Shown here: in pieces, positions 51,569 through 59,761 of the stretch | Position numbering within the stretch: the stretch's first letter is position 1 | How the letters are laid out: the number at the start of each line of letters is the position of its first letter | DNA from: Novosphingobium sp. | GTDB lineage: Bacteria; Pseudomonadota; Alphaproteobacteria; Sphingomonadales; Sphingomonadaceae | Assembly (NCBI RefSeq): GCF_027531025.1 | Contig: NZ_JAPZQX010000004.1 | Span: 62,001-126,000 of the forward strand | Length of the DNA: 64,000 nt | Direction of reading: 5' to 3' | Notes under the pieces: generated by a model | The model's input: the letters and a program-made list of their open reading frames with translations, nothing else | Database searches by the model: none | Told to the model about the DNA's origin: nothing | Made by a program: the position numbers and the translations under genes

Positions 51569-51865
51569 TCAGGCGAGATGCAGATCGAACCACAGGTCGC
51601 GCCACTCGGGATTGCCGCGCTCTATCAGCTCGATCTTCCAGGCCCTGCGCCACTTCTTCATCGCCTTCTCGCGGGCCAGCGCCTCGTTCACATCGTTGAA
51701 TTCCTCGGCATAGACCAGGCGGGTAACGCGATATCTGCTGGTAAAGCCGGGCAGCCGACCTTCGCGGTGTTCGGCGACCCGCTCGGCCAACCTGCCGGTT
51801 ACGCCGATGTAGAGCGTGCCGCGGGCCTGGCTCGCCAGAATGTAGACCCAGTAGCCTCTGGGCAC
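51569..51865 (-). CDS. GIY-YIG endonuclease-domain protein
   Basis: A 98-residue single-domain GIY-YIG protein: GYWVYILASQARGTLYIGVT contains both halves of the motif (VYI and YIG), the catalytic Arg is in RLAERVAEHREG and the metal-binding Glu in ALAREKAMKKWRR. It has no DNA-binding or UvrC-type extension, so target specificity must come from the domain itself or from hairpin structure. The start is GTG without a clear Shine-Dalgarno site. It lies exactly between two inverted repeat units. Confidence 0.88.
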   Translation of the reverse strand: MPRGYWVYILASQARGTLYIGVTGRLAERVAEHREGRLPGFTSRYRVTRLVYAEEFNDVNEALAREKAMKKWRRAWKIELIERGNPEWRDLWFDLHLA

Positions 51866-51872
51866 GATCAGG

Positions 51873-51901
51873 CCATGGGTCCCCGCTTTCGCGGGGATGA
51901 C
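51873..51901. repeat. Family-1 repeat unit, right arm of the GIY-YIG unit
   Basis: Identical over 29 bases to the right unit at 41347. Hairpin CCCCGC-TTTC-GCGGGG in this orientation (GAAA loop on the other strand). It lies just upstream of the GIY-YIG start codon, so the hairpin would be in the 5' leader of that gene's transcript. Confidence 0.92.
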
Positions 51902-51926
51902 AAGCAGGCGGGGAGGATTGCGGGCT

Positions 51927-52634
51927 TCAACCTAGCACTTCCGCCACCCAGGCGGGGACGACCTCGCTGGCCGGGCCGAGCCGGGTCTCGTGGAACCAGT
52001 CCGACCCCTGGCTGCGCTCCAGGTTGAGCTCCAGCGTGCTGATACCGAGGTCTCGCGCATTGCGGACTAGCCCCGCAGCGGGATAGACCGCGCCCGAGGT
52101 GCCGATCGAGACGAACAGGTCCGCCTCGCGCAGGGCGGCGTAGATCTCCCCCATGCGGTAGGGCATTTCCCCAAACCAGACGACATCGGGCCGCAGGGTG
52201 CGGGCCTGGCAGACCGGACAGGGCGGCCGCTCGATCAGCGGCCCGCGCCAGTGGGAACGGACATCGCAGCTGGTGCACCAGGCCTTGAGGTGCTCGCCAT
52301 GCATGTGCAGCACCCGCCGCGCCCCCGCGCGGGTGTGGAGATCGTCGACGTTCTGGGTGACGATCAGCAGCCCGCCCTTCCAGTTCGCGTCCAGCTCGGC
52401 CAGGGCGAAGTGCGCCGGGTTGGGCAGCTTTTCCTGAATGGCGGCGCGGCGCATGTCGTAGAAGCGCAGCACCAGGTTCGGATCGCGGGCAAAGGCTTCG
52501 GGCGTGGCGACATCCTCCACCCGGTGCTGTTCCCATAGGCCCCCGGCGGAGCGGAAGGTATCGATCCCGCTTTCGGCGGAAATGCCCGCGCCGGTCAGGA
52601 TCACGATGTTGCGGATTTGGCCCATGTCGCCCAT
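51927..52634 (-). CDS. cobB: Sir2-family NAD-dependent protein deacylase
   Basis: A 235-residue sirtuin: NAD loop VILTGAGISAESGIDTFRS, TQNVDDLH, the catalytic His in HMHGEHLKAWC, and a zinc site CTSC...CPVC. FYDMRRAA holds the Tyr-x-x-Arg pair that in class III sirtuins (CobB, SIRT5) binds succinyl- or malonyl-lysine, so desuccinylase activity is likely. Two ATGs three codons apart are possible starts. Divergent from dapB. Confidence 0.92.
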   Translation of the reverse strand: MGDMGQIRNIVILTGAGISAESGIDTFRSAGGLWEQHRVEDVATPEAFARDPNLVLRFYDMRRAAIQEKLPNPAHFALAELDANWKGGLLIVTQNVDDLHTRAGARRVLHMHGEHLKAWCTSCDVRSHWRGPLIERPPCPVCQARTLRPDVVWFGEMPYRMGEIYAALREADLFVSIGTSGAVYPAAGLVRNARDLGISTLELNLERSQGSDWFHETRLGPASEVVPAWVAEVLG

Positions 52635-52660
52635 GAAGCACGCCAGCACTGGGGATCGCA

Positions 52661-53389
52661 ATGGCAAGAATCGGCATTATCGGCAGCGCGGGACGCATGG
52701 GGCAGGCACTGGTCGAGGCGATCGCCGCTGCGGGCGAGCAACTGGCGGGCGGTGTCGACAAGGGCGATGACCTGGCGGCGCTGGCGGCGACCAGCGACGT
52801 CCTGCTCGATTTCTCCTCCCCTGCCGCGCTCGAAGGCAATCTGGACGTGGCGATGGCCGCGGGCGTGCCGATCGTGGTCGGCACCACCGGGCTGGAAGAA
52901 CGCCACCACTGGCTGTGCGATAGTGCGGCAGAGCGGATCGCGGTGCTGCAGACCGGCAATACCTCGCTTGGCGTGACCCTGCTTGCTCACCTGGTGCGCG
53001 AGGCGGCGAGCCGGCTGGGCGAGGACTGGGATATCGAGATTGCCGAAACTCACCACCGGATGAAGGTCGATGCGCCTTCGGGCACGGCGCTGCTGCTCGG
53101 CGCGGCGGCGGCGGCGGGGCGCGGGATCGAACTTGGCAGCCATGCCGAACGCGGGCGCGACGGGATCACCGGCGCGCGCGGGACCGGCGCGATCGGCTTT
53201 GCCAGCTTGCGCGGCGGATCGGTGGCGGGCGATCACACCGTTCATTTCCTCGGCGCGGACGAGCGGCTGGCGCTGACGCACCTGGCGGAAAACCGCAGCA
53301 TCTTTGCCAAGGGTGCGGTGCGGGCGGCGCAGTGGCTGATCGGCCAGCCCGCCGGGCGTTACGGCATGGGTGAGGTGCTGGGGCTATGA
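52661..53389 (+). CDS. dapB: 4-hydroxy-tetrahydrodipicolinate reductase
   Basis: NAD(P)H-dependent step of the diaminopimelate/lysine pathway. The 242-residue protein has the nucleotide fold MARIGIIGSAGRMGQALVEA, the catalytic His pair in EIAETHHRMKVDAPSGTAL, and the C-terminal FAKGAVRAAQWL. It overlaps the following gene by four bases. dapE lies 4 kb away on the other strand. Confidence 0.97.
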   Translation: MARIGIIGSAGRMGQALVEAIAAAGEQLAGGVDKGDDLAALAATSDVLLDFSSPAALEGNLDVAMAAGVPIVVGTTGLEERHHWLCDSAAERIAVLQTGNTSLGVTLLAHLVREAASRLGEDWDIEIAETHHRMKVDAPSGTALLLGAAAAAGRGIELGSHAERGRDGITGARGTGAIGFASLRGGSVAGDHTVHFLGADERLALTHLAENRSIFAKGAVRAAQWLIGQPAGRYGMGEVLGL

Positions 53390-53910
53390 TCGGGCCGGAT
53401 GCCGTGGCGCAATGCCGCTGGCTTGAGCCCGGCGGGACTGAAGCGGCGCAGGCGATCTGTGCCTTCTTGCAGGCGATCGGGATCGAAGTGCGGATCGCGC
53501 CGATTGCCGAGCGGACCTTCGTGCCGGGGATGGATGTGCACCAGGGCTACCTGCGGATCGATCCCGCCGTGGCGGCCTATCCCGGAGACCTGCTGCACGA
53601 GGCCGGCCATATCGCCGTGATCGAGCAGCCGCGCCGCGCCGCGGTGAGCGATGTCGGCACCGATCCGGCCGAGGAAATGGCGGCGATCGCCTGGTCAGTG
53701 GCAGCGGCGCGGGCCTGCGGCGTGCCCTTGCCGGTGCTGTTCCATCCAGCGGGCTATTGCGGGGGATCGCAGGCCATGATCGATGCCTTCGAGGGCACCG
53801 GCTCGGTCGGCACGCCGCTGCTGGCCTGGTGGGGCATGACCGTGGCTCCGAATCCCGGCAGCGGCCCGGTCCCGGGCGCTTTCCCGGCCATGTCGCGCTG
53901 GCTGCGCTGA
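53386..53910 (+). CDS. Unknown protein with an HEAGH metallopeptidase-like motif
   Basis: Family not recognised. A 174-residue protein without signal peptide or clear membrane segment. At about residue 71 it has DLLHEAGHIAVIEQPRRA, an HExxH zinc motif, and about 25 residues later AEEMAAIAWSVAAARACG, which could supply a third, glutamate ligand as in gluzincins. It is sandwiched in an operon between dapB (4-base overlap) and nth (12-base gap). Protease activity is a hypothesis from the motif alone. Confidence 0.75.
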   Translation: MIGPDAVAQCRWLEPGGTEAAQAICAFLQAIGIEVRIAPIAERTFVPGMDVHQGYLRIDPAVAAYPGDLLHEAGHIAVIEQPRRAAVSDVGTDPAEEMAAIAWSVAAARACGVPLPVLFHPAGYCGGSQAMIDAFEGTGSVGTPLLAWWGMTVAPNPGSGPVPGAFPAMSRWLR

Positions 53911-53922
53911 GCGGACCGAGCG

Positions 53923-54582
53923 ATGAAGCGCGAGGCGATCTTCGAATTCTTTCGCCGCCTGGCCGAGGATAACCCCTCGCCCGTGACCGAGCTGGAGTTC
54001 GGCAATACCTATCAGCTGCTGGTGGCGGTGGTGCTATCTGCCCAGGCAACCGACGTGGGTGTCAACAAGGCCACCCGCCGCCTGTTCGAACAGGTGAAGA
54101 CCCCGCAGGCGATGATCGACCTGGGCGAGGAGGGGCTGAAGCAGCACATCAAGACGATCGGCCTGTTCAATGCCAAGGCCAGGAACGTGATCGCCCTGTC
54201 CGAAATCCTGGTGCGCGATTTCGGCGGGGAAGTGCCGGCTGATCGCGACGTGCTGACCAGCCTGCCCGGCGTCGGCCGCAAGACCGCCAACGTGGTGATG
54301 AACTGCGCCTTCGGGGCCGAGACCTTTGCGGTCGATACCCACATCTTCCGCGTCGGCAACCGCACGGGCCTTGCCAAGGGCAAGACCGTACTGGCGGTCG
54401 AAAAGGCGCTGGAGAAGAAGGTGCCCCAGCCCTTCCGGGTCGGCGCGCACCACTGGCTGATCCTTCACGGCCGCTACATCTGCAAGGCGCGCACGCCTGA
54501 ATGCTGGCGCTGCCCGGTGGCCGACCTGTGCGGCTACAAGCCGAAGACCCTGGCCCCGAAGGGCAAGGCGAAGATCGCTTAG
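53923..54582 (+). CDS. nth: Endonuclease III
   Basis: DNA glycosylase/AP lyase for oxidised pyrimidines, 219 residues. It shows VLSAQATDVGVNKATRRLF, the helix-hairpin-helix SLPGVGRKTANVVMNCAFG with the catalytic Lys, the Asp in FAVDTHIFRV, and the 4Fe-4S cluster CKARTPECWRCPVADLC (CX6CX2CX5C). Last gene of the dapB series; a paired repeat follows. Confidence 0.97.
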   Translation: MKREAIFEFFRRLAEDNPSPVTELEFGNTYQLLVAVVLSAQATDVGVNKATRRLFEQVKTPQAMIDLGEEGLKQHIKTIGLFNAKARNVIALSEILVRDFGGEVPADRDVLTSLPGVGRKTANVVMNCAFGAETFAVDTHIFRVGNRTGLAKGKTVLAVEKALEKKVPQPFRVGAHHWLILHGRYICKARTPECWRCPVADLCGYKPKTLAPKGKAKIA

Positions 54583-54600
54583 CTGTCCCGTCGCAGTATT

Positions 54601-54670
54601 GTCATCCCCGCGAAGGCGGGGACCCATGGCGCAAGGACAGACCATGGGTCCCCGCTTTTGCGGGGATGAC
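54601..54670. repeat. Paired 29-bp inverted repeat, family 1 (after nth)
   Basis: Units 54601-54629 and 54642-54670, 27 of 29 positions complementary, spacer 12 bases. Both differences fall in or next to the four-base loop of the unit hairpin (GCGAAGGC versus GCAAAAGC); the stems are unchanged. It lies between convergent genes and may also act as a terminator. Confidence 0.92.
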
Positions 54671-54690
54671 ACACGAATGGGATCGAGCGC

Positions 54691-56022
54691 CTACTTGCGC
54701 TCGTCCTCGAAGTTCGACGGATCGAGCTCCAGCCCGGCCCGGCCATCGGCGGCGGTATGGGCCGGGGCGTGGGGATGCTCGACGAACTCCGGCTCGGGCG
54801 CCTCCAGCATGCCTTCCCACTTGGTGATGACCGAGGTTGCCACGGCATTACCGACCACGTTGGTGGCGGTGCGGCCCATGTCGAGGAACTGGTCGATCGC
54901 CAGGATGATCGCCACGCCTTCCACCGGCAAGCCGAACATGGCGAGCGTGCCGGTGATCACCACAAGGCTGGCGCGCGGCACGGCGGCCACGCCCTTGGAA
55001 CTGATCATCAGCGTCAGCAGGATCGCGATCTGCGTGCCGATCGACAGGTCGATGCCATAGGCCTGGGCGATGAAGATCGTCGCGAAGCTCATGTACATCA
55101 TCGAGCCGTCGAGATTGAAGGAGTAACCCAGCGGCAGCATGAAGCCCGAGATGCGCCGCGGCACGCCGAACCGGTCGAGCTGTTCGAACAGCTTGGGCAG
55201 GGCCGCCTCGCTCGACGCGGTCGAGAAGGCGATCATCATCGGTTCGCGGATATAGCGGATCAGCGTCCAGATCCGCCGCCCGAGGAAGATCCCGCCGATC
55301 GTCAGCAGGATGAGCCACAGCAGCGCCAGGGAGAAGTAGAATTCGGTTACCAGCTCGACATAAGTGCCCAGGATGCCAAGCCCGCTGACCGCAACGACCT
55401 TGGCGAGCGCACCGAACACCGCGACCGGGGCATAGCGCATGACATAGCCGGTCACCTGCAGCATCATTTCGGCCAGGGCGTCGGCCCCGCGCACCAGCGC
55501 CGCGCCTTTTTCGCCGATCGCGGACAGAGCGACCCCGGCAAACAGCGAGAAGACAAGGATCTGGAGGATGTTGTTGGTCGCCAACGCCTCGATAGCGTTC
55601 TTGGGGAAGACCGAGAGGATGAATTCGGTGGCCTTCAGTTCCTTGACCTCACCCACGGCGGCGGCTGCTGCGGCCGCGTCGGGGATCGGCGCGCCGACAC
55701 CGGGCTGGAACAGATTGACCATCACCAGGCCGAGACCGATCGAGATCAGGCTGGCAATGATGAACCACGCAATCGAGCGGAACCCGATCCGGCCAAGGGC
55801 AGCACTGTCACCCATGTTGGCGATCCCGACAACGATGGTTGAAAGCACCAGCGGCGCGACCAGCATCTTGATCAGGTTGAGGAAGATATCGGACAGCAGC
55901 TTGAGCCAGGGCACCACCTGGTCCTTGACCACGCTCGGCGCGACCTGGGTGTAGAGCAGCTGACCGACGACGACGCCAAGCACCATGCCGATCAGGATGT
56001 AGATTGTCAGGCGCCGATCCAT
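54691..56022 (-). CDS. Dicarboxylate/amino-acid:cation symporter (DAACS family)
   Basis: Sodium- or proton-coupled uptake of glutamate, aspartate or C4-dicarboxylates, 443 residues. Recognisable pieces are FLNLIKMLVAPLVLSTIVVG, AFSTASSEAALPKLFEQLD (hairpin 1), GYSFNLDGSMMYMSFATIF (TM7 motif), and AIDQFLDMGRTATNVVGNAV (hairpin 2/TM8). The C-terminal tail is Pro/His/Glu-rich. It lies 68 bases downstream of dapE on the same strand. Confidence 0.94.
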   Translation of the reverse strand: MDRRLTIYILIGMVLGVVVGQLLYTQVAPSVVKDQVVPWLKLLSDIFLNLIKMLVAPLVLSTIVVGIANMGDSAALGRIGFRSIAWFIIASLISIGLGLVMVNLFQPGVGAPIPDAAAAAAAVGEVKELKATEFILSVFPKNAIEALATNNILQILVFSLFAGVALSAIGEKGAALVRGADALAEMMLQVTGYVMRYAPVAVFGALAKVVAVSGLGILGTYVELVTEFYFSLALLWLILLTIGGIFLGRRIWTLIRYIREPMMIAFSTASSEAALPKLFEQLDRFGVPRRISGFMLPLGYSFNLDGSMMYMSFATIFIAQAYGIDLSIGTQIAILLTLMISSKGVAAVPRASLVVITGTLAMFGLPVEGVAIILAIDQFLDMGRTATNVVGNAVATSVITKWEGMLEAPEPEFVEHPHAPAHTAADGRAGLELDPSNFEDERK

Positions 56023-56090
56023 GGCAGTGCGTCCCCAATAACTTAGTTCTGGCCTGGCGCTTGCCTAACAGGCCGCAAGGCTGCCCGCAA

Positions 56091-57224
56091 TCAGCCCGCC
56101 AGCGCGTCCTGTGCAATGCGGGCATAGATCCGTGCGAGCACCTCGAGGTCGGCCACGGCCACGGCCTCGTCGCGTTTGTGCATCGTTGCGTTGCACAGGC
56201 CGAACTCGATCACCGGGCAGAGCGCCTTCAGGAACCGCGCATCGCTGGTCCCGCCGGTGGTGCTGGCTTCGGGCGTGATACCGGTCTCAGCCTCGACCGC
56301 GCGGGCGACCATGGCCGAAAAATCGCCGGGCGGGGTCAGGAAGGCTTCGCCGGAAATCACCGCACGGGCGCTGCCGCCATGCTTTTCGGCAATCGCGCTG
56401 ACCATGTCGGCCAGGCCTTGTCCGCTGTGCAGGTCGTTGAAGCGGATCGACAGGCGGGCATGGGCGCGGGCCGGGATCACATTGGTGGCCGGGTTGCCGA
56501 CGGTGATGTCGGTGATTTCGAGGTTCGATGGCTGGAACCAGTCGGTCCCCTCGTCCAGCACCAGCGCGTTCAGTTCGGCCAGCATGTTGACCAGCGGCCC
56601 GATCGGGTTGTTGGCAAGGTGCGGATAGGCCACGTGGCCTTCGCCGCCCTCGACCGTCAGCCAGATGTTGACCGAACCGCGCCGCCCGATCTTCATCATG
56701 TCGCCCAGCCGGTGCACAGAGGTCGGCTCGCCCACCAGGATCAGGTCGGGGATCGCTGCCACCGCGCGCATATGCTCGATCAGCGGCACGGTGCCGAAGC
56801 GGGCCGGGCCTTCCTCGTCCCCGGTGATGATGAAGCTGATCGTCCCGGCCTCGGCCGGAATCGCCGCCACCGCCGCGACCATCGCCGCGATCGAGCCCTT
56901 CATGTCGACCGCGCCGCGGCCATAGAGCAGATCGCCCCGAACCTCGGGGGCAAAGGCCCCCGCGGTCCAGCCTTCGCCCGGCGGGACCACGTCAAGGTGC
57001 CCGGCGAAGCCGAAATGGCGACTGCCTTCGGGGCCCTTGCGAATGGCGAACAGGTTCTCGACCGGCCCATCGGGCGCTTCACCGGCCAGGAAGCGATGGA
57101 CGGCAAAGCCCAGCGGGGCGAGCTGCTGTTCCAGGCAATCGAACACCATGCCCGTTGCGGGCGTCACGCTGGGACAGGCAATCAGCGCTTCAGCCAGCGG
57201 CAGGACGGGGGGCAGGTCGCTCAC
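56091..57224 (-). CDS. dapE: Succinyl-diaminopimelate desuccinylase
   Basis: Zinc enzyme of the succinylase branch of lysine/DAP synthesis, 377 residues. Ligands: FAGHLDVVPPG (His, Asp), GRGAVDMKGS (bridging Asp), ITGDEEGPA (catalytic Glu), and the C-terminal His in GLCNATMHKRDE; the GRRGS and NVIPARAHARLSIRF segments are specific to DapE. The start codon overlaps the stop of the upstream nuclease gene (ATGA). Confidence 0.95.
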   Translation of the reverse strand: MSDLPPVLPLAEALIACPSVTPATGMVFDCLEQQLAPLGFAVHRFLAGEAPDGPVENLFAIRKGPEGSRHFGFAGHLDVVPPGEGWTAGAFAPEVRGDLLYGRGAVDMKGSIAAMVAAVAAIPAEAGTISFIITGDEEGPARFGTVPLIEHMRAVAAIPDLILVGEPTSVHRLGDMMKIGRRGSVNIWLTVEGGEGHVAYPHLANNPIGPLVNMLAELNALVLDEGTDWFQPSNLEITDITVGNPATNVIPARAHARLSIRFNDLHSGQGLADMVSAIAEKHGGSARAVISGEAFLTPPGDFSAMVARAVEAETGITPEASTTGGTSDARFLKALCPVIEFGLCNATMHKRDEAVAVADLEVLARIYARIAQDALAG

Positions 57225-58072
57225 TGGCCCAGCGCCTCGTCCAGCAGGCGGGCCAGCCGCAGTCCGGCCTGGCTGATCCGCTGTTGCAGCGTGGGAATGC
57301 TGGCCTCGATATCCTCGTCGGTCCAGACCACTTCCTTCGGCGTTTCGCCGCCTTCGCAGGGATCGCGGTCAAAGGCCTTGGTATAGACCAGCTTGCGGGC
57401 CAGCTCCCAGCTTTCGCGGCCCCAGTCGGCCGTGGTGCCGCCATTCAGGGCGGCGCGCTCTTCGGGGGTATAGCGGCGGATCAGCGGCGGCACGGCGGAG
57501 GTGACGCCGCGTTCGGCCATCGGCCCGTCCCAGATCGAATGGAGGTTGCGGCCGGGCGCGATGCCGTATTTCGCGGCGACATCATTGCCGCCGCGATCGT
57601 CCTTGTCGCCCGAATGGAGCGGCATGTGGAGATCGCCGACGAAGTGGGTCAGCCAGGCAAGGGCCTCCAGCCGCTGGGCCTGGGGCAGGCTCTTGTCGGC
57701 GAGGATGCGGCGGTTGCGCTCGATCTGCCCGGTCACGCAGTTGCCGCCTGAACAGTTGGCGCGCGGATCATAGGGCCGGCAGACGTTCATGGTCTGATAG
57801 TGCCAGGCGAAGGAATAGCCCCAGCGCCAGCCCTCGCGCCGGATGCAGTCCGGCCAGTAGCTCGCCTCTTCCAGGCTGCGGACCCGGCAATAGGCGGTGC
57901 CCAGCCCCTTTTCGGCGCGCAGCATTTCGCGCACCGCGCGCTGCGTTTGCGGCGAGACATTGGCCCAGGCGATGCTGGCCGTTGCGTGGTGGCCAAATTC
58001 GCCCCAGGCGAGCGCCGGCCGGGCGGCCAGCGCGCCCAGTGCCGCCAGCATGATTGCCAGCCAGCGGATCAA
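57221..58072 (-). CDS. Exported S1/P1-family nuclease
   Basis: Zinc-dependent single-strand nuclease/3'-nucleotidase, 283 residues. A signal peptide (LIRWLAIMLAALGALAARPA, cleaved before WGEFGH) exposes the N-terminal Trp that is a zinc ligand in this family. Other ligands: HYQTMN, LTHFVGDLHMPLHSGDKDD and NLHSIWDG. The start is TTG, overlapping the GST stop as TTGA, with GAAGGG upstream; no later in-frame ATG leaves a full signal peptide. Three Cys pairs may form disulfides. Confidence 0.88.
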   Translation of the reverse strand: MIRWLAIMLAALGALAARPALAWGEFGHHATASIAWANVSPQTQRAVREMLRAEKGLGTAYCRVRSLEEASYWPDCIRREGWRWGYSFAWHYQTMNVCRPYDPRANCSGGNCVTGQIERNRRILADKSLPQAQRLEALAWLTHFVGDLHMPLHSGDKDDRGGNDVAAKYGIAPGRNLHSIWDGPMAERGVTSAVPPLIRRYTPEERAALNGGTTADWGRESWELARKLVYTKAFDRDPCEGGETPKEVVWTDEDIEASIPTLQQRISQAGLRLARLLDEALGQ

Positions 58073-58749
58073 TTGCCGCCCTTCGCAGAACCAGGCTTTT
58101 CCCATTGTTCGATTACCCATTCTTCTTCCTCGGCCGCGGCCACCCAGGCCTGCAACCATTCGTGTTCCCACACCGCTTCCATATAGGCGAGGGCGAAGCC
58201 CGGCACACCTATCCCATAGGTCAAGAAGCGGCTGACGACGGGCGCATAGAAGATGTCGGCGGCGCTGAAAGTGCCGAACAGGAACGGCCCGCCCCGCCCG
58301 AACCGGGCGCGCGCCTCGGCCCACAGGGTCAGGATGCGGACGATATCCTGACGGGCTTCCTCGTCGATTTCCCAGCCCTGGACCTGGCGCCGGATGTTCA
58401 TCGGGCACTGGCGGCGCAGTGCGGCATAGGACGAATGCATTTCCGCCACCATTGAGCGGGCCATGGCGCGGGCATCGTCGGCCTTGGGCCAGAACCGTTC
58501 GCGCCCCACGCGGTCGGCCAGATATTCGACGATCGCCAGGCTGTCCCAGACCACGGCATCGCCATCCCACAGCACCGGCACCTTGCCGGAAGAGGGCGCG
58601 ATCTCGTCATGCTCCTTCTTCCGGTGATCCCAGTCCTCGCCATAAAGCGGGACCTGGATCTCCTCGAAGTGGAGGCCGGACTGCTTGGCCGCCAGCCAGC
58701 CGCGCAGTGACCAGCTGGAATAGTTCTTGTTGCCGATGATCAGCTTCAT
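58069..58749 (-). CDS. Glutathione S-transferase family protein
   Basis: A 226-residue soluble GST. The N-terminal thioredoxin fold MKLIIGNKNYSSWSLRGWLA has the Ser of the SSWS catalytic motif; KVPVLWDGDAVVWDSLAIVE is the glutathione-binding cis-Pro and DS pair. The C-terminal half is helical. First gene of the overlapping GST, nuclease, dapE series. Role probably detoxification; substrate unknown. Confidence 0.92.
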   Translation of the reverse strand: MKLIIGNKNYSSWSLRGWLAAKQSGLHFEEIQVPLYGEDWDHRKKEHDEIAPSSGKVPVLWDGDAVVWDSLAIVEYLADRVGRERFWPKADDARAMARSMVAEMHSSYAALRRQCPMNIRRQVQGWEIDEEARQDIVRILTLWAEARARFGRGGPFLFGTFSAADIFYAPVVSRFLTYGIGVPGFALAYMEAVWEHEWLQAWVAAAEEEEWVIEQWEKPGSAKGGN

Positions 58750-58810
58750 GGCCGCATGCGCTAGCCGTTCAGCTTGACGGTGTCGAGAATGAACGATTAG
58801 GGCCAGCCTT

Positions 58811-59761
58811 ATGGACCCCGCCAGCCTGCCGATCTGCGTTGCGGCGCTCTACAAGTTCACGCCGTTCGCGGACCACGCTGCCCTGCGCGCGCCGCTGCTG
58901 GAGCAGTGCCGCCAGCATGGGGTGAAGGGCACGCTCTTGCTGGCGCACGAGGGGATCAACGGCACGATCGCGGGGAGCGATGCGGAGATTGCCGCCGTGC
59001 TCGATCACATTCGCAGTCTGCCGGGCTGCGCCGCGCTCGACGTGAAATTCTCGCGCGCGCCGGCCATGCCGTTCCACCGGATGAAGGTGCGGCTGAAGGC
59101 GGAAATCGTCACCATGGGACAGCCGGGGATCGACCCGCTGGCCTCGGTCGGGACTTACGTGGCCCCGGCGGACTGGAACGCGCTGATCGCCGATCCGGAG
59201 ACGATCCTGATCGACACCCGCAACGATTACGAGGTGGCGATCGGCACCTTCCAGGGTGCGATCGACCCGCAGACCGCCAGCTTCCGCGACTTTCCCGACT
59301 GGTTCCGCGCCTGCCGCGATGAACTGCTGGGTCAGGGCAAGGCACCGAAAGTGGCGATGTTCTGCACCGGCGGGATCCGCTGCGAAAAGAGCACCGCCTT
59401 CCTCAAGGCCGAGGGGGTGGAGGAGGTCTATCACCTCCAGGGCGGGATCCTGAAGTATCTTGAGGACGTGCCAGCCGAGCAGAGCCGGTGGCAGGGCGAA
59501 TGCTTTGTCTTCGATCAGCGGGTCAGTGTCGGGCACGGGCTGGTGCCGGGCCGCCACGCGTCGTGCCACGCCTGTCGCCGCCCGGTCAGCCCCGAGGCGC
59601 AGGCCGCGCCGGAGTATGAGGAAGGCGTCAGCTGCCCGGCCTGCTTCGGTGAACGGACCGAGGAACAGCGCGCCGGGTATCGCGAGCGCCACCGTCAGGA
59701 AATGCTTGCCGCCGCGCGCGGCCTTGCCCATGTCGGGGCGGCCATGACCGAGGAGCCGTAA
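58811..59761 (+). CDS. trhO: tRNA uridine(34) hydroxylase, rhodanese-domain (YceA/TrhO)
   Basis: Oxygen-dependent hydroxylase making 5-hydroxyuridine at tRNA position 34. The 316-residue protein has the N-terminal acylphosphatase-like domain ([27 protein letters not shown]) and a rhodanese domain with the active-site loop [35 protein letters not shown] opens that domain. The C-terminal zinc-like cluster (CHACRRP and CPAC) is also typical. The stop codon shares a base with the next ATG. Confidence 0.94.
   Translation: MDPASLPICVAALYKFTPFADHAALRAPLLEQCRQHGVKGTLLLAHEGINGTIAGSDAEIAAVLDHIRSLPGCAALDVKFSRAPAMPFHRMKVRLKAEIVTMGQPGIDPLASVGTYVAPADWNALIADPETILIDTRNDYEVAIGTFQGAIDPQTASFRDFPDWFRACRDELLGQGKAPKVAMFCTGGIRCEKSTAFLKAEGVEEVYHLQGGILKYLEDVPAEQSRWQGECFVFDQRVSVGHGLVPGRHASCHACRRPVSPEAQAAPEYEEGVSCPACFGERTEEQRAGYRERHRQEMLAAARGLAHVGAAMTEEP

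Larger units (their letters stand above)
51526..51901. mobile_element. Candidate REPtron-like unit: GIY-YIG gene bracketed by an inverted repeat pair
   Basis: The unit is formed by two family-1 29-bp repeat units in inverted orientation with a single small gene between them. The gene starts seven bases from the right unit and stops 14 bases from the left unit, so gene and repeats share their limits. The other pairs in the window have the same arms with only 12-24 bases between. I infer a mobile or formerly mobile unit of which the short pairs are gene-less derivatives. There is no transposase, and no target duplication was recognised. Confidence 0.5.

Noticed and set aside
51526..51901. Insertion sequence with 29-bp terminal inverted repeats
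   Set aside because: The gene between the arms is a GIY-YIG nuclease, not a DDE, HUH or serine/tyrosine recombinase, each arm is itself a hairpin, and no flanking target duplication could be seen; a REPtron-like description fits better.
41305..54670. CRISPR array formed by the 29-bp repeats
   Set aside because: Repeats are in inverted pairs scattered over 13 kb, without regular spacers, and no cas gene is present.
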